Shown here: piece after piece, positions 18,453 through 26,660 of the stretch
Layout: each line of letters opens with the position of its first letter
Position numbering within the stretch: position 1 is the first letter of the stretch
Assembly (NCBI RefSeq): GCF_900188145.1
Contig: NZ_FZOJ01000006.1
Span: 1 to 64,000 of the forward strand
Reading direction: 5' to 3'
Source of the DNA: Anaerovirgula multivorans
GTDB lineage: Bacteria; Bacillota; Clostridia; Peptostreptococcales; Natronincolaceae
DNA length: 64,000 nucleotides
Position numbers and translations under genes: made by a program
Notes under the pieces: generated by a model
Database searches by the model: none
Seen by the model: the letters and a program-made list of their open reading frames with translations, nothing else
What the model was told of the DNA's origin: nothing

Positions 18453-18817
18453 TTTCAGGTCATCCTAACAGATGGTGGTTCGGAATTTCAACATCCGGTA
18501 AAACTTGAATCGGCGGTACTAGGCGAACTCGTATTTATTATTGTGACCCTTATAGCTCATGGCAAAAAGGCATGATTGAAAAGAATCACGAATATATTCG
18601 ATTGGTTCTTCCAAAAAGTCAGTCCTTTAATGAATTGACGCAGGAACTAGTGACATTATTACAAGATCATATCAATAGTGAAGCAAGGGACAGTCTTAAC
18701 GGCTGTACGCCATATAAGCTGTCCCAACTTCTTCTGGAACAATCACTTCATCAGTGCTTAGATCTATTAGAAATAGCACCAGATGACGTAACATTGAAAC
18801 CAGAACTACTGAAATAA
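18453..18817 (+). pseudogene. IS30-type transposase remnant (C-terminal, frameshifted)
   Basis: The fragment encodes ILTDGGSEFQHP, then, after a one-base shift near 18525, DPYSSWQKGMIEKNHEYIR and a tail ending ELLK. TDxGSEF and the downstream E within GMIEKNHEY are the second D and the E of a DDE catalytic triad of the IS30 group. The first part of the transposase is missing and its upstream edge meets the truncated ATPase exactly, so an IS insertion and later deletion probably removed the ATPase N-terminus. Confidence 0.7.
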
Positions 18818-19027
18818 AATAGTTATAGCACAGGCAGATTTCACTGTATAGAATTTAGTCTTACACTAAAGGCATGTGGAATTTAGTCTCGCACACTATT
18901 TTCAGATGCCCCTTTGGCATGCAAGAAAACCTATGGATATGAGCCTGTAATATAAGTATAGAGGATATTTAGGCGTTTGTTAAGCGTCAATAACGGAAGT
19001 TAATCCTGCATAAAAGACTAACTTCCG
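18818..19027. repeat. IS-derived intergenic sequence with short repeats
   Basis: There is no gene here. A near-duplicate GAATTTAGTCTTACAC / GAATTTAGTCTCGCAC occurs at about 18849 and 18880, possibly IS end sequence. CGGAAGTTA (18994-19002) is perfectly inverted at 19019-19027. The interval joins the transposase remnant to the truncated integrase. Confidence 0.35.
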
Positions 19028-19942
19028 GGTTACTGGAATTTACTTTTTCATTTAACGAATGGAAAACGAAAGCAGAAATGGTTTTCCGGCTACAATACCA
19101 AAAAGGAGGCTGAGAAGGATATACCTGAGATTATATCCAAAATCGAAAAGAATCAATTTATAAACGTAAAGGACATTACCTTATCCGAATTTCTAGAAAA
19201 ATGGCTTAAGGATTATGCAAAACATAACGCAGTTGCCACCACCTACTCCAGCTATGTAGATGCAGTAAAACATCTGTCACAGGGCTTAGGTCTGATTAAA
19301 TTGGATAAACTCCGGCCTGACCTTATCCAGAGCTTTATTTCCACCAAATTAGAAACCCATAGCAACCGAAATGTACGATACTATTACAAGATACTGAATT
19401 GTGCTCTGAATACCGCTATAAAATGGCAAATAATTAGTTTTAACCCCTGTGTTGCTGTTACTCCTCCTAAGGTGCCTAAAAAAAGTATAGAGATATTAGA
19501 TGCTGTGGAGGTCAATGTCCTCTTAGATGCTGCAAAGGAAACAGTTATCTATATGCCTATCCTATTAGCCATCACCTGCGGGATGCGAAGGGGTGAGATC
19601 CTAGGACTGAAATGGAATCACATCGACTTTGAGAACAATATCCTTCACATCAGGGATAACTTAGTTAGAACCTATACTGGAGAGGTGCTTACACAAAACC
19701 CTAAAACTGATACAGGTAAAAGATCCATTACAGTACCAGCAGAAACTATTAAGGCCTTGCGACAACATAGAAAATATCAGCTAAAGGTGAAGTCTATGCT
19801 GCATCATCAATATCAGGATGGAAACTATGTATGCTGTTGGGAGGATGGCCGGCATTTTCACCCTGACTATGTTATCAGTGCTTTCAAAAAGCTTATTAGA
19901 AAACTAGAGTTGACTGACATACGATTCCATGACTTACGACAT
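19016..19942 (+). pseudogene. int: Tyrosine integrase of the island, 5' part (N-terminus lost, interrupted)
   Basis: The frame is open from about 19022 (GYWNLLFHLTNGKRKQKWF...) with a stop just before it and no usable start codon nearby, so the N-terminus is gone. It continues through the arm/core-binding region and the catalytic domain (first catalytic Arg in TCGMRRGEILG) to the second motif, RFHDLRH, where it is cut at 19942 by an inserted element. The missing remainder (THASLLLADGVNVK...) resumes at 23413 in the same frame. The family is the Tn916/phage-type integrase of Firmicutes elements. With two lesions the island cannot mobilise itself. Confidence 0.85.
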
Positions 19943-19950
19943 TATGTTGA

Positions 19951-20023
19951 GAGTTTTGTTATGTGGAGTGAATTGATTTTAGTCTTGATTTTACAGGCTT
20001 TTATCAAAATCACTCCACATAAT
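19951..20023. repeat. Left-end repeats of the RIT element
   Basis: GTTTTGTTATGTGGAGTG begins near 19954 and is the inverse of the right-end ACTCCACATAACAAAAC. A second, oppositely oriented core CACTCCACATAATAATA follows at 20011-20027, so the left end carries a divergent pair of cores. Confidence 0.6.
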
Positions 20024-20033
20024 AATAAATTCA

Positions 20034-21056
20034 CTACTTACCAAGCGAGTTTAACCAGTCCATAAGCTCCCCATCCTTTTCCCAGTCAGGATACACATTC
20101 GGAAGCACATCCTTATACGCGTTTTCGATAGCCTTTCTTTTCATTTCAGTATCTGACCTCGCATAAATCTCAGTAGTATTACAGTCGACATGTCCAAGAA
20201 AATCACGGATATATATCAAGTTCACGCCGGACTGCAGTAAATGCATTGCTTTTGCATGGCGAATTACATGAGGTGTAACCGGAAAGCTGACTTGAAATCG
20301 ACAATTCTTTCTTGCCATTTCAACATACTTATCAAGTACGTAGGATATACCCCAGCGCGAAAGCCTCTGATTTTTTTGATTCACGAAAAGATAGTTATTC
20401 CCTTTTGAAATACCCGTATGGTATTCTTTCCGCTCAATATATTCTTTCAGGAGGTCCCTTGTCTTGCTCATGATTGGCACCTGCCGTATCTTAGCTCCTT
20501 TCCCATGAAGCGTGACAACAGCAGGGTTATCCAGACGTATGTCTTTTAGCTGTATTTCGGTCATTTCCTGGACTCTTGCCGCAGTATCATAAAGGACTGA
20601 TAGAAGAACTGCATCTCGAAATCCGGAAATTGTTGTACAGTCCGGCTGAGATAACAGTATCTGCATTTCCGGTCCAGTTAGGTATGAGACCATCGACTTT
20701 TTGCCTTTCTTGTTTGGGATGGAAAGAATACGCTGTATTTCGTGAAGGTTTTCTGGGTATTCCTTTTGTACATACCGAAAAAAAGAATGAATGGAAGCCA
20801 GTCGCTGGTTTCTTGTGGAAATACCGCAATTTCGTTCTTTCTCCAACCATTCCAGGTAAGATGTTACAAGCTTGCTGTTTATGGAAAGTATTCATAGTCA
20901 TTCCGGTTTCAAACTGCGTTCATTTTCACAGAATTTGAGAAATAGCTTGAATGTGTCACGGTAAGATGCTATGGTTTCTTTACTGGCATTCTTCTGGTTG
21001 GGAAGGTAATCTGACAGAAAAGAAGAAAGATATTTGGGGAAATCAGCTTCTTTCAT
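20034..21056 (-). pseudogene. RIT tyrosine recombinase, third gene (frameshifted)
   Basis: From ATG 21056 the N-terminal core-binding part reads to FCENERSLKPE, then hits a stop. Coding sense continues through a short shifted segment (MTMNTFHKQ) and returns as TSYLEWLEKERNCGIS to the end at 20034. The catalytic domain itself is whole: Arg in DTAARVQEMTE, HxxR in TPHVIRHAKA, and Tyr in TTEIYARS. Two compensating indels near 20905 and 20885 therefore break an otherwise complete protein of about 340 residues. Its start overlaps the end of the second recombinase gene. Confidence 0.7.
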
Positions 21057-22017
21057 TGTCAGCACTCCCTTCCGGAATTAGATAGCCAAATCCTGTTTCT
21101 GAACAGCTGATGATGTGTGGATACAGATCAGCTGTCAGGCGCAGGTAATACTGGGTTCCCCTGAAATCGGAATGACCCATGTAAGCGGCAAGATAGGGAA
21201 GGATGTTTGTAAGCTCTTCCCCGGCAAGTACACGTTTCTTTAAGCACTTCACTGCATAATTGTGCCTAAGGTCATGGACTCTCGGGCGGGATTTTGTATG
21301 AGCTATCCCTGCTTTTAAAAGATACTGACGGAACCTGCGGTAAACAGTACTTTGATCCATCTCTTTGCCTTTTCCCACGTGAAAGAGGTATGAATCATTT
21401 TTTGAGTACCGGTGCATAACAGCCAAGTATTCCGTCATCTTTTCTACAAGGCTTTGCGCCAAGGGTATCAGACGATCTTTGTTGTTTTTGGCATGATAAA
21501 CCGTCAGTGTACCGTCTTCTATGTGAAAGTCCGCAACAGTCAGGTTCAATGCCTCTGAAACCCTCATCCCTGTCCCGTATAAAACCCGGAATAGAAGGTA
21601 ATCCACCTGTATACGGTTTGTATAAAACGATTCCGGCCAAGTGTCAATCGCTGTAAAAAGACGTTTCATTTCATCATCCGTAAAAATGTATGGGATATGT
21701 TTGCACCTGTAATATCCGGAATGTATTAATGGAACATATATTTCATGAAATCCTTGGGTTTTCAAGAATTCAGCAAAATCTCTTAAGAGGGTTTCTTTGC
21801 GGTAATGGGTGGAGGGCTTTTCGGAAGCATCATATATGAATGTTTCTAGCATTGATTTTGTCAGGCGGATTCCGGTATAGCCTTCCCTGTCATAGAAAGC
21901 AGCAAACCTCCTGATACATTTCTCGTGCCATTCATATTTAAATCCTGTCATATGTTTCTGATCTATGAAAAGCTCAGCCATTCCTGAAATGGTATCCGGA
22001 AGCATATTTTCACTCAT
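21043..22017 (-). CDS. RIT tyrosine recombinase, second gene (intact)
   Basis: The middle recombinase of the trio is intact at about 324 residues. It has the catalytic Arg in GTGMRVSEALNL, the HxxR box in RVHDLRHNYAV, the following His in YMGHSDF, and the nucleophilic Tyr in GTQYYLRL. I choose ATG 22017 (MSENMLPD) because it overlaps the upstream stop as ATGA and has GGAGGAGGTG before it. It acts with its two neighbours on the element ends in known RIT elements. It is the only member here without a lesion. Confidence 0.8.
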   Translation of the reverse strand: MSENMLPDTISGMAELFIDQKHMTGFKYEWHEKCIRRFAAFYDREGYTGIRLTKSMLETFIYDASEKPSTHYRKETLLRDFAEFLKTQGFHEIYVPLIHSGYYRCKHIPYIFTDDEMKRLFTAIDTWPESFYTNRIQVDYLLFRVLYGTGMRVSEALNLTVADFHIEDGTLTVYHAKNNKDRLIPLAQSLVEKMTEYLAVMHRYSKNDSYLFHVGKGKEMDQSTVYRRFRQYLLKAGIAHTKSRPRVHDLRHNYAVKCLKKRVLAGEELTNILPYLAAYMGHSDFRGTQYYLRLTADLYPHIISCSETGFGYLIPEGSADNERS

Positions 22018-23263
22018 TGCATAAACACCTCCTCCAGATCGAGAGCGCATTTTCGTAGTCCTTCCACATCAATTTTCAGATAGATACTGGTAGTATTGAT
22101 GTTCTGGTGTCCGAGTGTTTCGGATATTACAGGAAGTGGTGCATTTGAATCCAGCATCTGCCTTGCAAGGGTGCTCCGCAGTGAATGCAGTCCGCAGTGC
22201 ACTCCCTGGGGAGGGATAATCCCGGCGGCATCCATATACTTGTGAAGTTCCCTATGAAAGGCTTCATTTTCACCTACGGCATCAAATGGTGCACGATGCC
22301 GTACAAAAAGGAGGTTACATCTGGTATCCGGACGCCCGTTTTTCAGATAATCAATCACTACCCATCCAATATCATCAAGTAACGGTAATTCAATGGGATA
22401 GCTGGTTTTTTGCATGGTTAAGCTGATGGTCCTTCTTTGCCAGTTTATGTCGGTGATTTTCATCTTCCATATATCACTTGCCCTAAGCCCCGGCGGACAA
22501 CCATAAGAATTATTGCATAATCACGCTTTCCCTTACAATCTTCCCGATCGATGGAACCCAGTAGCTTTAATACATCCTCTTTTTTCCACGAGTGCGGAAT
22601 GAATGCATTTCGCATCAAGCGTACACTAGGGAGATTACCAGATATATTACAGGCCATAAATCCCTTTTCATGTAAAAAGCCAAGATAATTGCGGAGGACA
22701 TACAGGATGGTTGCAATGTATTTGGGCTTTAAATTTGAATAGGCTTTGAGAAATCTTGTAACATGTGAAACTGAGATTTCCTTAGAAGAATGAACACTAT
22801 TTTCCTTAAGATAAAGGATAAATCTCCTGACGGTGGTATTATTGGATATGATTGTTGCATCGGCATAGCTGCGGGCATGGTACTCATCCTGGAAAAGCTG
22901 ATATTCCTTTTTAAATTCTTCCGGGCATAGAAATGGAGGTACTTTTGATCGCATGTAGAATCCAAGTTGGCCTGTTTCGTGATACCTTAGAAGGTTTTGG
23001 ACAGGCTTCAGGTATCTGTTAATTTTCCGATTACCTGCTCCCCATAATCCTTCCATCGTGATACCTGTTTTCGCTTGGATAAAAAGCAAAGCAGTGGTCT
23101 CGTTCAGTTCAGATATCTGCTGGTTTAACATGAATTTCATAAATACATTTAGGACGCAAGAGTGGTTTTTGATTGTGTAAACAGAATACTCTTTTTCACT
23201 CATCCACGCGAGAACGGCATCAGCAGATTCTTGAACGTGTTTTAAATCATTCATATGACTCAT
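22014..23263 (-). pseudogene. RIT tyrosine recombinase, first gene (frameshift at catalytic Arg)
   Basis: From ATG 23263 the protein runs through the core-binding domain to KRDYAIILMVVRRGLG, where it leaves frame near 22482. The other frame supplies LRASDIWKMKITDINW and then the rest: HxxR in GLHSLRSTLARQ and Tyr in TTSIYLK. One missing base in the run CGGGGCTT explains the break and falls at the usual catalytic RxGLR motif. A programmed shift is possible but nothing like a slippery heptamer is present. It is the first gene of the trio, coupled to the second by an ATGA overlap. Confidence 0.7.
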
Positions 23264-23295
23264 CCTTTCTTTACTAAGATAGGATAAGTATGTTT

Positions 23296-23406
23296 TATTA
23301 TGTAGAGTAATTCAATAGAAGATGCTTGTGCTTGTAAGGAAAATTTAAAAGACTCCACATAACAAAACACTCCACATAATGTTTATTATGTAGAGCTCTA
23401 CATAAT
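23296..23406. repeat. Right-end repeat array of the RIT element
   Basis: Five copies of the CTCYACATAAT core occur in about 110 bp: inverse near 23297, direct near 23352, direct near 23369, inverse near 23384 and direct near 23396. The last two form a palindrome (TTATTATGTAGAG / CTCTACATAATA). Arrays of this kind are expected recombinase-binding sites; the mixture of directions is unusual enough to note. Confidence 0.6.
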
Positions 23407-23412
23407 AGGCAT

Positions 23413-23580
23413 ACTCATGCCAGCTTGCTTTTAGCTGACGGTGTTAATGTCAAAGTCATCCAAGAACGTCTCGGCCACTCAAATATTTCTATCACCCTCG
23501 ATACCTATTCCCACGTATTACCCAACCTTCAGAAAGAAGCCGCCAACAAAATAGATTCTCTTCTAAAATCCTTCAAATAA
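23413..23580 (+). pseudogene. int: Tyrosine integrase of the island, 3' part
   Basis: This segment continues the interrupted integrase in frame: THASLLLADGVNVKVIQERL, the GHSNIS box, then the catalytic tyrosine in TLDTYSHVLP, ending KSFK and TAA at 23578-23580. It lies about 95 bp from the 3' end of tRNA-Pro, the classical arrangement for an integrase gene beside its attachment site. Confidence 0.85.
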
Positions 23581-23587
23581 AAATTAC

Positions 23588-23626
23588 GTTTGCAAAATGT
23601 TTGCAAATGGCCCCTAAACTGCAAAC
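23588..23626. repeat. TTTGCAAA repeats beside the integrase (possible Int arm or core sites)
   Basis: GTTTGCAAA occurs at 23588-23596 and again at 23599-23607, with a related CTGCAAAC at 23619-23626. They sit directly after the integrase stop and before tRNA-Pro. Such short direct repeats commonly bind the integrase, but this is inference. Confidence 0.35.
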
Positions 23627-23635
23627 AGCCAAAAA

Positions 23636-23670
23636 AGTAAAAAACCTGCATTCATTGAAAATACAGGTTT
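23636..23670 (-). terminator. Terminator of tRNA-Pro
   Basis: On the minus strand AAACCTG (23670-23664) pairs with CAGGTTT (23648-23642), followed by TTTTACTTTTTT. It lies 5 bp beyond the tRNA 3' end. Confidence 0.7.
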
Positions 23671-23674
23671 AAAC

Positions 23675-23751
23675 TGGTCTGGCTGACAGGACTTGAACCT
23701 GCGACCTCCAGACCCCCAGTCTGGCGCGCTACCAAACTGCGCCACAGCCAG
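23675..23751 (-). tRNA. trnP: tRNA-Pro (anticodon GGG)
   Basis: A full cloverleaf can be drawn: acceptor CTGGCTG/CAGCCAG, D arm GCGC/GCGC, anticodon stem CCAGA/TCTGG with loop CTGGGGG giving anticodon GGG, and T arm GCAGG/CCTGT with TTCAAGT, then discriminator A and an encoded CCA. It is the only chromosomal-type gene between the defence island and the phage, and its 3' end faces the island integrase. Confidence 0.95.
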
Positions 23752-23820
23752 ATACATATTTAGTTACCTACTATATTGTATGTGGATTTCTATCTGTTGT
23801 CAAGTAGTTTTACCATAAAA

Positions 23821-23847
23821 ATATAGGGGTATACCTCTATACCCCCT
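23821..23847 (-). terminator. Terminator after the serine recombinase
   Basis: GGGGTAT (23826-23832) pairs with ATACCCC (23839-23845). On the minus strand the stem is followed by TATATTTTTATGG, so it ends the leftward recombinase transcript about 40 bp past its stop. Confidence 0.7.
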
Positions 23848-23883
23848 CATTTTATGAAATTCTTCTCCCATATTTTATTATGG

Positions 23884-25779
23884 CTATAAAATGATAGCAA
23901 TAAAACCACTGTTACCATCGTTGATGATCTTCTGCAATGTTTTTTGAAGCTTAATTCTAGTATCTTCTGGCATTACAGTCAATTTATTTTGCAATTGCTC
24001 TTTCACCATATCATGAAGGGATTTTCCAAACATATTCGTTTCCCATATTTTTTCTGGATTTTGTTCAAACTCATCTAGCAGATACTTTACCAGCTCTTCA
24101 CTTTGTTTTTCTGTACCTACTACAGGGGAAACTTCTGTAGAAATATCAGCGCGAATGAAGTGTTTTATTAGGGACAAACGCAAATCCTTTCTATGGTAAA
24201 CTTCCACCGCCGCCCCTGTTTTTAGGGTGATTTCCATTTCAACTTCATTATCGTTCTCACCCTTACTTACAGTTACTCGGTCTAAGAATTTGTCTATTAT
24301 CTCAGTATCTATTTTTTCAATAAAATCTTCTTTAGACAACATTTTTTCTATATCTGTTAGCTGACTAGCTAGATCAGATGTAGCTTTATTGAGTTTTTCG
24401 TATTGCTCAATTTGTTCTTCAAGACTCTCTATAGTTTGGTTGAACTCATCATTTCTCCTTTTAAACTCATTATTTCCGATCATATCATTCAAGCTCAGGT
24501 CCAGTAGCTTATCTTTACGTTTATTGATCTGATCTACCTGTGCTTTTAGACCTTTTATATCTTTATCGTGGTCTGCATTCTCTACGTTAGCTCTGTAAAC
24601 ATCCATTAGATAGTCTGCAAATCTAGACTTGTGTCGCAGCACGAAATTTAATATCTGTTTCAGTATAAAGTTTATTTCCTCAGTGTAGATTGTGGGAAGA
24701 TCACAAGCTTTTTTCCCCCCGTTCCTGTATTCCTTGCATTGCCAGACTTCTTTATCAGGCACGGTCTTATACTTGTATAGGGTTCTCCATAGTGGGTTAC
24801 CATGTTCCTTACAAAATAACTTACCCGAGTATAGATATTTATTCGTATAGCTTTCTTCTTTCGACATCACCTTACCCCTTTTGTGCTCCAGTAGTTCGTT
24901 AGCTTTGTCCCATACCTCCTCGCTGACAATAGGTGGGGCGGCCTCAGTATCTTTATAAATGATCCAATCATTCTTATCTAGGTACTTCCTCTCCCTAGTT
25001 AAGAAGTCAACTATCCTTGTACGATTAGCTGTGAAGTATCCCTTGTACCTTGGATTCCTTATTATATAAGAGAGGGTGGAGTAAGACAAAGGATTGCCAT
25101 TATTATTAACATAACCTTCTTCTTTTAAAATTTCCCCTATTCTTCTGAACCCAATTTTCCGACAGTACAGTTCAAATATTTTTCTAATCATTTTAGCCTC
25201 ATCTTCTATAATACAGAGTTTACTATCAACTAGCTCGTAGCCCCACATTCTAGGGTTAGCATATATCTTACCGTTTTCTGCTGATCTTTTCTTCCCCCAC
25301 TTAACACGTTCACTAATTTTCCTGCTCTCTTCTTGTGCCATCGAGGCCATTATAGTCAAACGCAACTCAGAGTCGGGGAGGAGTGTATTAATGTTATCAC
25401 TTTCAAATAATACCCCTACCCCATTTTTAAGTAGTTCCCTAGTGTACTGAATGCTATCCAGTGTGTTCCGAGCAAACCTTGATACTTCTTTAGTTAAGAC
25501 AAGGTCAAACTTCTTAAGCCTTGCGTCATCTACCATTTTATTAAAAGCATCTCTTTTATCTGTTCTAGTACCAGACAAAGCTTTATCTACGTAACCATCT
25601 ACAAAAATCCAATTGTCTTTACCTTTTATAAAGCTCTCGAAGTATTGTACCTGATTTTTAAGAGATTTTAATTGTTCTTCCTCTTTAGTAGATACTCTGG
25701 TATAAAAAGTTACTCTTAAGTTTAGGTCATATATAGATTTTCCTAGCATTAGCTCATTTCTTATCGTGTATAAGTCCAT
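23884..25779 (-). CDS. Large serine recombinase (phage integrase)
   Basis: The 631-residue protein is a large serine integrase. The N-terminal resolvase domain has the nucleophile in FYTRVSTKEE (Ser30) and the RFARN motif. A recombinase domain follows (about 180-290, GFRRIGEILKEEGY), then a zinc-ribbon region with CKEHGNP and CKEYRNGGKKACD, and a long coiled coil. It would integrate and, with a directionality factor, excise the phage. It is the last gene at the phage edge, pointing at the tRNA-Pro side. ATG 25779 follows GGGGGGAG. A 50-residue ORF with its own phage-type promoter lies just upstream in the same unit. Confidence 0.9.
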   Translation of the reverse strand: MDLYTIRNELMLGKSIYDLNLRVTFYTRVSTKEEEQLKSLKNQVQYFESFIKGKDNWIFVDGYVDKALSGTRTDKRDAFNKMVDDARLKKFDLVLTKEVSRFARNTLDSIQYTRELLKNGVGVLFESDNINTLLPDSELRLTIMASMAQEESRKISERVKWGKKRSAENGKIYANPRMWGYELVDSKLCIIEDEAKMIRKIFELYCRKIGFRRIGEILKEEGYVNNNGNPLSYSTLSYIIRNPRYKGYFTANRTRIVDFLTRERKYLDKNDWIIYKDTEAAPPIVSEEVWDKANELLEHKRGKVMSKEESYTNKYLYSGKLFCKEHGNPLWRTLYKYKTVPDKEVWQCKEYRNGGKKACDLPTIYTEEINFILKQILNFVLRHKSRFADYLMDVYRANVENADHDKDIKGLKAQVDQINKRKDKLLDLSLNDMIGNNEFKRRNDEFNQTIESLEEQIEQYEKLNKATSDLASQLTDIEKMLSKEDFIEKIDTEIIDKFLDRVTVSKGENDNEVEMEITLKTGAAVEVYHRKDLRLSLIKHFIRADISTEVSPVVGTEKQSEELVKYLLDEFEQNPEKIWETNMFGKSLHDMVKEQLQNKLTVMPEDTRIKLQKTLQKIINDGNSGFIAIIL

Positions 25780-25852
25780 ACTGCTCCCCCCCTATATAAG
25801 TTTGTTACCTACGATTATATGATAACTAGTTACTCTTTACAAGAAGGAAAGG

Positions 25853-26005
25853 TTATAGTTTTTCTAAATCAGCTTTAGCTTTAGTATAAAGTTCATAGTC
25901 AATTATTCCTGCTTCATACGCTCTTTCATTGATTCCAAGCAGTATTTCTTTTTCAATATTTCTATCAGCGACACCTAAAATAGTCTGCTTCGTAATATTA
26001 CTCAT
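25853..26005 (-). CDS. Small protein upstream of the serine integrase (possible recombination directionality factor)
   Basis: From ATG 26005, behind AAGGGGGGCGAG, a 50-residue protein (SNITKQTILGVADRNIEKE...) is encoded; a longer in-frame extension upstream runs through the promoter and a plus-strand gene's promoter and is not credible. I do not recognise a family, though the end (YEAGIIDYELYTKAKADLEKL) resembles short SHOCT-like helical tails. It is the first gene after promoter copy P1 and is co-transcribed with the integrase. Small basic or mixed-charge proteins next to serine integrases are often directionality factors, so that is my working guess. Confidence 0.55.
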   Translation of the reverse strand: MSNITKQTILGVADRNIEKEILLGINERAYEAGIIDYELYTKAKADLEKL

Positions 26006-26056
26006 ATTTCTCGCCCCCCTTGTTAGAGTATATGTGTAAATGCTTGTCCTATATGT

Positions 26057-26086
26057 TATATACTGGACAAGTAAAGAAAAGTTAAG
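26057..26086 (-). promoter_or_regulatory. Phage promoter element, copy P1
   Basis: The minus strand reads TTAACTTTT, 12 bp, then AGTATATA (the GG of the consensus is AG here). The -35-like TTAACT (26085-26080) and -10-like TATATA (26062-26057) are 17 bp apart. It heads the unit of the 50-residue protein and serine integrase, back to back with the plus-strand promoter at 26088. Confidence 0.65.
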
Positions 26087-26087
26087 G

Positions 26088-26116
26088 TTGTCTAATTTGG
26101 TAAAATAATGTAATAT
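26088..26116 (+). promoter_or_regulatory. Vegetative-type promoter of the secreted-protein gene
   Basis: TTGTCT (26088-26093) and TAATAT (26111-26116) are 17 bp apart, 23 bp upstream of the start codon and just ahead of its AAAAGGAGG. The -35 boxes of this promoter and of P1 are only 2 bp apart on opposite strands, so their use may be mutually exclusive. Confidence 0.6.
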
Positions 26117-26138
26117 AAATCTAAAAGGAGGTTTTACC

Positions 26139-26648
26139 ATGAAAAAGCTTTTATCAGTAGTACTTATTATCACTGTTTTATTGGTGGGGACGGGCACCGT
26201 CCTAGCAGAGTCTAAGGATATGTACAAGATTCCGTACAGCAACCCTTATACAGATGGCACGTATACTGTTGACGAGATATCATCCTTCTACGACTTAACT
26301 AAATATACTTGGCTAAACGAAGAAGGATTAAGATATACAGGTGCTCTAGTAGGCACATTATGGGGAATTTTAGACGTAGTGGGTGCGTATGACGTTATAA
26401 CACTAGACAGTGGCTACGCTGTACCTGAAGACTTTGCGGCATACATGGAAAATGCCTTGGCTGACAGGTTAGCTAGCTTAGAGCAGATAAACCAGTTCGA
26501 CTCTTTGCCTAGCATTAATAGCATGGTTGCAAGTTATCTTAACCAAGTCTCATCTTATGCAACTACTGAGGACACCTTTGACATGTATGGACATACGCTT
26601 GATTTAATATCAGATATCTATGAAGGAATAGAAAGACTAAAACCTTAA
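26139..26648 (+). CDS. Predicted secreted protein of unknown function (lysogenic conversion candidate)
   Basis: The 169-residue product begins with a clear Sec signal peptide: KK, a hydrophobic core (LLSVVLIITVLLVGTG) and a VLA cleavage site near residue 23. The mature part is acidic, with Tyr/Asp-rich stretches and a central hydrophobic segment (GALVGTLWGILDVVG). I do not recognise it. It starts at ATG behind AAAAGGAGG and has its own vegetative-type promoter and terminator on the strand opposite to all surrounding phage genes. That arrangement is typical of morons expressed from the prophage. An exported host-modifying or immunity/exclusion role is inference. Confidence 0.75.
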   Translation: MKKLLSVVLIITVLLVGTGTVLAESKDMYKIPYSNPYTDGTYTVDEISSFYDLTKYTWLNEEGLRYTGALVGTLWGILDVVGAYDVITLDSGYAVPEDFAAYMENALADRLASLEQINQFDSLPSINSMVASYLNQVSSYATTEDTFDMYGHTLDLISDIYEGIERLKP

Positions 26649-26660
26649 GGTTTTAGTCTT
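26633..26660. terminator. Bidirectional terminator (perfect 28-bp palindrome)
   Basis: AAGACTAAAACCTT and its exact inverse AAGGTTTTAGTCTT abut with no loop bases. It contains the stop codons of both convergent genes (secreted protein and sigma factor). T-tracts on either side are short, so efficiency is uncertain. Confidence 0.7.

Larger units (their letters stand above)
19943..23412 (-). mobile_element. RIT (recombinase-in-trio) element inserted in the integrase gene
   Basis: A 3470-bp insertion splits the integrase between codons DLRH and T. It holds three adjacent, overlapping tyrosine recombinase genes in one direction, the defining layout of RIT elements. Both ends carry copies of an 11-bp core (CTCCACATAAT and its inverse); ACTCCACATAACAAAAC near the right end is inverted almost exactly at the left end. 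CAT occurs at both junctions (19940-19942 and 23410-23412), so a 3-bp target duplication or shared crossover is possible. Two of the three genes carry frameshifts, so this copy is probably dead. Confidence 0.8.

Noticed and set aside
22460-22500. Programmed frameshift making a full-length RIT recombinase
   Set aside because: There is no slippery heptamer or downstream stem; a single lost base in a C/G run is simpler, and another gene of the trio is also broken.
23761-25815. GTTACCTAC direct repeat flanking the serine integrase as attachment sites
   Set aside because: Only 9 bp are shared and the flanks differ; a prophage attachment pair should lie at opposite ends of the phage, not both beside the integrase.
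25853-26242. 129-residue reading of the ORF upstream of the integrase
   Set aside because: The N-terminal 79 residues run antisense through promoter P1 and another gene's promoter; the ribosome binding site precedes the internal ATG at 26005.
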